Of a stretch of DNA of 44,995 nucleotides, positions 41,358 to 44,995 are shown piece after piece. This stretch comes from Chitinophaga pinensis (GTDB taxonomy: Bacteria; Bacteroidota; Bacteroidia; NS11-12g; UBA955), in contig CAMDAF010000018.1 of the NCBI GenBank assembly GCA_945888525.1, forward strand, positions 1 through 44,995, given 5' to 3'. Position 1 is the first letter of the stretch, and the number at the start of each line of letters is the position of its first letter. A model generated the notes under the pieces. The model did no database searches. It was not told where the DNA came from and saw only the letters and a list, made by a program, of their open reading frames with translations. Made by a program: the position numbers and the translations under genes.

Positions 41358-42518
41358 ATGCCAAGTATTTCTTTTAATAACACTGAGGTTGCATTTGCTC
41401 ATAAAAGCAATGCTGAACTTAAGAAAGCAAGACTATTATTTCAAAGTTTCAATTATCCACTATTAATTAAATATGGACCTGGCATTGCGGCTTCGGTTAT
41501 TGAGTTTATAAGCCCAGTAAAAACAATCATTAAAAATACACTCTTCGCTCAGTTTTGTGGAGGTGAAAGCATTGAAGATTGTGCAAAGGCAATTTCTACT
41601 TTAACCGCCAATAATATTGGAACTATTTTAGACTATTCTGTTGAAGGTGAAGAAAATGAACTTGCTTTTGATTATACCTGCAAGGAGGTTATATTAACCA
41701 TTGTAAAAGCTTCTGAGGATAGAAAAAATATTCCGTTTTCGGTATTTAAAACCACGGGCATCGGCCGCATGGAATTACTCACCAAAGTGAATGCCGGTGA
41801 ATCAATCAATGAATCTGAACAGGCAGAATTTGAACGAATTAAAAATAGATTTTCATCCATCTGCAAGGCTGCATCAGACCATGATGTTAAACTGTTTGTT
41901 GACGCCGAAGATTCATGGATTCAAGATGTGATTGATGATTTGACCTATGATGCAATGGCCTTGTACAACCAGGAGAAGGCAATCATATTCAATACGGTTC
42001 AATGTTACAGGACTGGCAGAGTTGCGCACATTCAAAGAAAATTAAGTGAGTTGAATTGTTACTTAGGCTTTAAATTGGTGAGAGGTGCTTACATGGAAAA
42101 AGAACGTGAGCGCGCCTCGAAAATGGGGTATCAGAGTCCAATTCAGCCTGATAAAGTTGGGTCAGACAAAGAATACAACGATGCCATCTCATTATGTGTG
42201 GAGCACATAGACAGAGTTAGCATTTGTGCTGGTACCCATAACGAAGATAGTGCATTGTATTTAGTTGATTTAATGGAGAAGAAAAACATCGCTAAGTTTC
42301 ATCCTCATATTTACTTTGCTCAGTTATTAGGTATGAGTGATCATATTAGTTTTAATTTGGCCCATGCCGGGTATAATGTTGCAAAATACGTTCCTTACGG
42401 TCCAGTAAAAGCAGTATTGCCATATCTTAGTAGACGTGCTCAGGAGAATAGTTCGGTTCAGGGACAGGTAGGAAGAGAATTGAGTTTGATTAGCCAGGAG
42501 TTGAAAAGAAGGAAATAA
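41358..42518 (+). CDS. Proline dehydrogenase (single-function)
   Basis: FAD-dependent oxidation of proline to P5C, passing electrons to the membrane. From the ATG at 41358 (MPSISFNNTEVAFAHKSNAE) the 386-residue product is a TIM barrel with DAEDSWIQDVIDDL, YRTGRVAHIQ, KLVRGAYMEKERERA, CAGTHNEDS, FAQLLGMSDHI and YVPYGPVKAVLPYLSRRAQEN; the last carries the Arg-Arg substrate-binding pair. This is the monofunctional (PRODH/PutB) form; its product is handled by pruA at 1-1466. The longer frame start at 41349 overlaps the promoter and is rejected. Confidence 0.93.
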   Translation: MPSISFNNTEVAFAHKSNAELKKARLLFQSFNYPLLIKYGPGIAASVIEFISPVKTIIKNTLFAQFCGGESIEDCAKAISTLTANNIGTILDYSVEGEENELAFDYTCKEVILTIVKASEDRKNIPFSVFKTTGIGRMELLTKVNAGESINESEQAEFERIKNRFSSICKAASDHDVKLFVDAEDSWIQDVIDDLTYDAMALYNQEKAIIFNTVQCYRTGRVAHIQRKLSELNCYLGFKLVRGAYMEKERERASKMGYQSPIQPDKVGSDKEYNDAISLCVEHIDRVSICAGTHNEDSALYLVDLMEKKNIAKFHPHIYFAQLLGMSDHISFNLAHAGYNVAKYVPYGPVKAVLPYLSRRAQENSSVQGQVGRELSLISQELKRRK

Positions 42519-42644
42519 TTAAGGATTTCGGTTTGGCTTAGCTGAAGAATTATAAGTTAATTATAGTGCTGTATACCAAATTATTAATGAAGAAATACTA
42601 GGACATTAGTCTTGTTTAACAATATAAAGGAACTTTATAAGTCC

Positions 42645-42674
42645 AAAATCCCGCAGAAATACGGGATTTTTTTT
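42645..42674 (+). terminator. Rho-independent terminator between proline dehydrogenase and ahcY
   Basis: AAAATCCCG (42645-42653) and CGGGATTTT (42662-42670) pair over 9 bp, loop CAGAAATA, followed by a T-run to 42674. It precedes the ahcY promoter by 12 nt. The 126 nt between the proline dehydrogenase stop and this stem holds nothing else recognisable. Confidence 0.8.
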
Positions 42675-42685
42675 CATAAAAGTAT

Positions 42686-42693
42686 TACCTTTG
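42686..42693 (+). promoter_or_regulatory. -7 promoter element for ahcY
   Basis: TACCTTTG matches TAnnTTTG and ends 18 nt before the ATG at 42712. The in-frame TTG at 42691 lies inside it, so it is not the start. Confidence 0.6.
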
Positions 42694-42711
42694 CAGAACT
42701 TTTATAATATC

Positions 42712-44028
42712 ATGTCAACAGAAACAAGCACATACGTACCTTACAAAGTTAAAGACATCTCTTTAGCAGAATGGGGAAGAAAAGAAATTAAATTGGCTGA
42801 AGCAGAAATGCCAGGTCTAATGGCACTAAGAGCTGAATACGGTAAAAGCAAGCCTCTTGCTGGTGCAAGGGTTGCTGGTTGTTTGCACATGACCATTCAG
42901 ACTGCAGTATTAATCGAAACACTTACTGAATTAGGCGCTGAGGTTACTTGGTCATCTTGTAATATTTTCTCAACCCAAGACCACGCTGCCGCTGCCATTG
43001 CTGCTGCTGGTATTTCTGTTTATGCTTGGAAAGGTATGACAGCTGAAGAGTTTGACTGGTGTATTGAACAAACTTTGTTCTTTGGCGATTCAAAACAACC
43101 ATTAAATATGATTTTGGATGATGGTGGTGATTTAACCAATATGGTTTTTGACGTATATCCAGAACTTGCTGCAGGAATAAAAGGATTAAGCGAAGAAACC
43201 ACAACAGGTGTTCACCGTTTATATGAAAGAATGAAGAAAGGCACCTTGATGATGCCAGCAATCAATGTAAATGACAGTGTTACCAAGTCTAAATTTGACA
43301 ATAAATATGGTTGCAAAGAATCGTTAGTAGATGCAATCAGAAGAGCAACAGATATTATGATGGCAGGTAAAGTTGCCGTTGTGGCTGGTTATGGTGATGT
43401 AGGAAAAGGTTCTGCAGAATCTTTGCGCGGTGCAGGTTGCAGAGTTCTAATAACTGAAATCGATCCAATTTGTGCGCTGCAAGCAGCAATGGATGGTTTT
43501 GAAGTGGTTACCATGAACGAAGCTTGTACAAGAGCAAATATTTTTGTTACAGCCACTGGTAACGTAAACATTATTAAGGAAAGACATTTCAAAACAATGA
43601 GAGACAAATCAATTGTTTGTAACATTGGCCATTTTGATAATGAAATTGATATGAATTGGTTAAATTCTAACCATGGCGATACCAAGTATACCATCAAACC
43701 ACAAGTTGATGTTTACACTGTAGATGGTAAAGAAATTATCATTTTAGCTGAAGGTAGATTGGTTAATTTGGGTTGTGCGATGGGCCATCCATCATTTGTG
43801 ATGAGTAACTCATTCTCGAACCAAACATTGGCACAATTAGAACTTTGGAACAACAGCCAAAACTATGAGAACAAAGTATATGTTTTGCCTAAGCAATTGG
43901 ATGAGAAGGTAGCCTATTTACACTTAGCACACATTGGTGCAACCCTAGAGACATTAGACGCTGAACAAGCTGAATACATAGGTGTTGAGATGAATGGTCC
44001 GTTCAAAAAAGACACATACAGATACTAA
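42712..44028 (+). CDS. ahcY: S-adenosylhomocysteine hydrolase
   Basis: Cleaves S-adenosylhomocysteine to adenosine and homocysteine, using bound NAD, in the activated methyl cycle. From the ATG at 42712 ([15 protein letters not shown]) the product is 438 residues, normal for the family. It has the substrate segment [21 protein letters not shown], the NAD-binding [19 protein letters not shown] and [24 protein letters not shown] and the C-terminal [10 protein letters not shown] with the conserved Lys and Tyr. It has its own promoter and a terminator immediately upstream, so it is not coupled to proline dehydrogenase. Confidence 0.97.
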   Translation: MSTETSTYVPYKVKDISLAEWGRKEIKLAEAEMPGLMALRAEYGKSKPLAGARVAGCLHMTIQTAVLIETLTELGAEVTWSSCNIFSTQDHAAAAIAAAGISVYAWKGMTAEEFDWCIEQTLFFGDSKQPLNMILDDGGDLTNMVFDVYPELAAGIKGLSEETTTGVHRLYERMKKGTLMMPAINVNDSVTKSKFDNKYGCKESLVDAIRRATDIMMAGKVAVVAGYGDVGKGSAESLRGAGCRVLITEIDPICALQAAMDGFEVVTMNEACTRANIFVTATGNVNIIKERHFKTMRDKSIVCNIGHFDNEIDMNWLNSNHGDTKYTIKPQVDVYTVDGKEIIILAEGRLVNLGCAMGHPSFVMSNSFSNQTLAQLELWNNSQNYENKVYVLPKQLDEKVAYLHLAHIGATLETLDAEQAEYIGVEMNGPFKKDTYRY

Positions 44029-44033
44029 TATAA

Positions 44034-44540
44034 TTGATTAAATATTTAAACGTCCTTCTTTGGGTTTTGATCCTGCCTGTTATTTTGGCCATGGAGACAG
44101 CACCAAAGAAGGACGTTTTTTATGCCTCACATAGCGCAGTTAAGAACAGACCTGAACTATGCGATTCTTTAATAAATTACGCCAAACAATATTTGAATAA
44201 ACCATATTGTTATGGTTCAAATGTTCCAAAATGCTTTGATTGCAGTGGGTTTGTGCAATTTGTGTTTTCTCATTTTGGAACCAAACTGCCCAATTCATCT
44301 GGCAATATTGCCTACTCTGGGAAGTTTATAAGTTTTAAAAACGCCAGTGCCGGGGATCTTATTTTCTTTAATGGCAGAAATACGGGCGAAACGGTTGGCC
44401 ATATTGGAATCGTAACCAAAACGGAAGGGAATGCTATTTATTTTATACATGCCTCTGTACAAGCAGGTGTTATCGTTTCTAATTCCCTTGAATCCTATTA
44501 TAGCAAAAGGTTATTATTTGTAAAAAGGGTACATATTTAA
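44034..44540 (+). CDS. NlpC/P60 family (C40) peptidase, exported
   Basis: Cysteine peptidase of the family that cuts peptidoglycan stem peptides in the envelope. The 168-residue product has a signal-like N-terminus (LNVLLWVLILPVILA) and the catalytic triad pattern FDCSGF (Cys70), VGHIGIV (His123) and IHAS (His139). The start used is the TTG at 44034, 5 nt after the ahcY stop. An ATG at residue 20 would remove the signal sequence and is less likely for an envelope enzyme. It is short, with no SH3 or LysM domain. Confidence 0.87.
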   Translation: MIKYLNVLLWVLILPVILAMETAPKKDVFYASHSAVKNRPELCDSLINYAKQYLNKPYCYGSNVPKCFDCSGFVQFVFSHFGTKLPNSSGNIAYSGKFISFKNASAGDLIFFNGRNTGETVGHIGIVTKTEGNAIYFIHASVQAGVIVSNSLESYYSKRLLFVKRVHI

Positions 44541-44559
44541 TTTTTCTATCTTAATACAT

Positions 44560-44567
44560 TAATTTTG
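44560..44567 (+). promoter_or_regulatory. -7 promoter element for murQ
   Basis: TAATTTTG matches TAnnTTTG and ends 20 nt before the TTG start at 44588. Confidence 0.5.
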
Positions 44568-44587
44568 CATTTTAAATTATTAGTATT

Positions 44588-44995
44588 TTGATACCAAGCA
44601 CTGAACAAGACTCTTTATACCCAAATTTATCTTCATTAACAATTAAGGAGATTATTACAGCAATAAATTCTGAAGACAAAAAAGTTGCAACTGCTGTGCA
44701 AGATGAAATTAATTCAATTTCTAAGTTGGTAGAAAAACTGGTTCAGAATATGGAGAATGGCGGGCGCTTATTTTATATAGGTGCCGGTACAAGTGGAAGA
44801 TTAGGCATTCTGGATGCGAGCGAATGTCCACCAACTTATGGGGTGCCTCAGGGCTTGGTTATTGGAATAATTGCGGGCGGCGATACTGCAATTCGAAAAG
44901 CTGTAGAATTTGCTGAAGATGACAGCGAGCAGGCCATTCTAGATTTATTGGATTACAATGTATGCGAAAAAGATTTTGTCCTTGGCTTATCTGCT
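44588..44995 (+). CDS. murQ: N-acetylmuramic acid 6-phosphate etherase, 3' part beyond window
   Basis: Cleaves the lactyl ether of MurNAc-6-phosphate, giving GlcNAc-6-phosphate and lactate, in peptidoglycan recycling. The 136 codons present read from TTG at 44588 (LIPSTEQDSLYPNLSSLTIK) and include the SIS-domain motif YIGAGTSGRLGILDASECPP with the catalytic-region Glu79, and GIIAGGDTAIRKAVEFAEDD. The family is about 270-300 residues, so half the gene is outside. The upstream C40 peptidase could supply muropeptides, but that link is inferred from position only. Confidence 0.93.
   Translation, partial: MIPSTEQDSLYPNLSSLTIKEIITAINSEDKKVATAVQDEINSISKLVEKLVQNMENGGRLFYIGAGTSGRLGILDASECPPTYGVPQGLVIGIIAGGDTAIRKAVEFAEDDSEQAILDLLDYNVCEKDFVLGLSA

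Noticed and set aside
42944-43261. Minus-strand ORFs inside ahcY
   Set aside because: Antisense shadows of a strongly conserved gene, with no independent signal.

Overview
The window is a 45 kb piece of a Bacteroidota chromosome, AT-rich and densely coding. The assignment rests on several independent signs. Promoters follow the phylum's TTTG - about 19 nt - TAnnTTTG pattern. A type IX secretion (T9SS) component of the PorD/DUF4835 family and two proteins with T9SS C-terminal sorting domains are present. There is a Bacteroidota-type omega subunit and a DEAD-box helicase with a Gly/Arg tail, and few genes have a purine-rich Shine-Dalgarno sequence. Genus cannot be read from the sequence. No rRNA, CRISPR array or transposase was seen.

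Layout. 1-3372 (minus): a truncated pruA and a DEAD-box helicase. 3577-13481 (plus): queG, radC, then a long, tightly packed run bamD-rpoZ-coaC-coaB-porD-aroB-pccB-glycosyltransferase-FAD oxidoreductase. 13654-16457: a tiny basic ORF, then a leftward lpxH-propeller-prfA operon. 16536-18311: a repeat-flanked accessory segment with one secreted Cys-rich protein, ending in strong hairpins and tRNA-Cys. 18399-22545: DUF5606, then a rightward operon DUF4199-plsC-gatC-ABC ATPase-pduO, then a TPR lipoprotein. 22635-36506: a 1637-residue PKD-type surface protein, ffh, msrA, a lipobox plus T9SS BNR-repeat protein, thiamine pyrophosphokinase, an M3 peptidase and a DUF3352-like protein. 36575-40494: a tRNA(CAU) gene and a decayed integrative island. 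40607-44995: an RluA-family synthase, proline dehydrogenase, ahcY, an NlpC/P60 peptidase and the start of murQ.

How the genes work together. Most of the window is housekeeping: translation (prfA, gatC, two tRNAs, queG), protein export and envelope (ffh, bamD, porD, lpxH, plsC), cofactors (coaC/coaB, TPK, cobalamin adenosyltransferase) and amino acid catabolism. Proline dehydrogenase and pruA together give the two steps from proline to glutamate but sit 40 kb apart. PccB and the cobalamin adenosyltransferase fit propionyl-CoA/methylmalonyl-CoA metabolism. PorD and the two sorting-domain proteins connect to T9SS.

The most notable part is 36575-40494. An intact tRNA(CAU) gene with its promoter is followed by a 3.6 kb segment carrying a DEDDh exonuclease fused to a CFI-box-like tail, a lipoprotein and a small ORF. 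The segment ends in a tyrosine integrase remnant and a second tRNA copy with a broken acceptor stem and no promoter. About 272 bp (tRNA plus downstream repeat) is duplicated at both ends, so the segment looks like a fossilised tRNA-integrated island. A second accessory locus (16536-18130) has a lone secreted-protein gene between arrays of a 75 bp tandem repeat.
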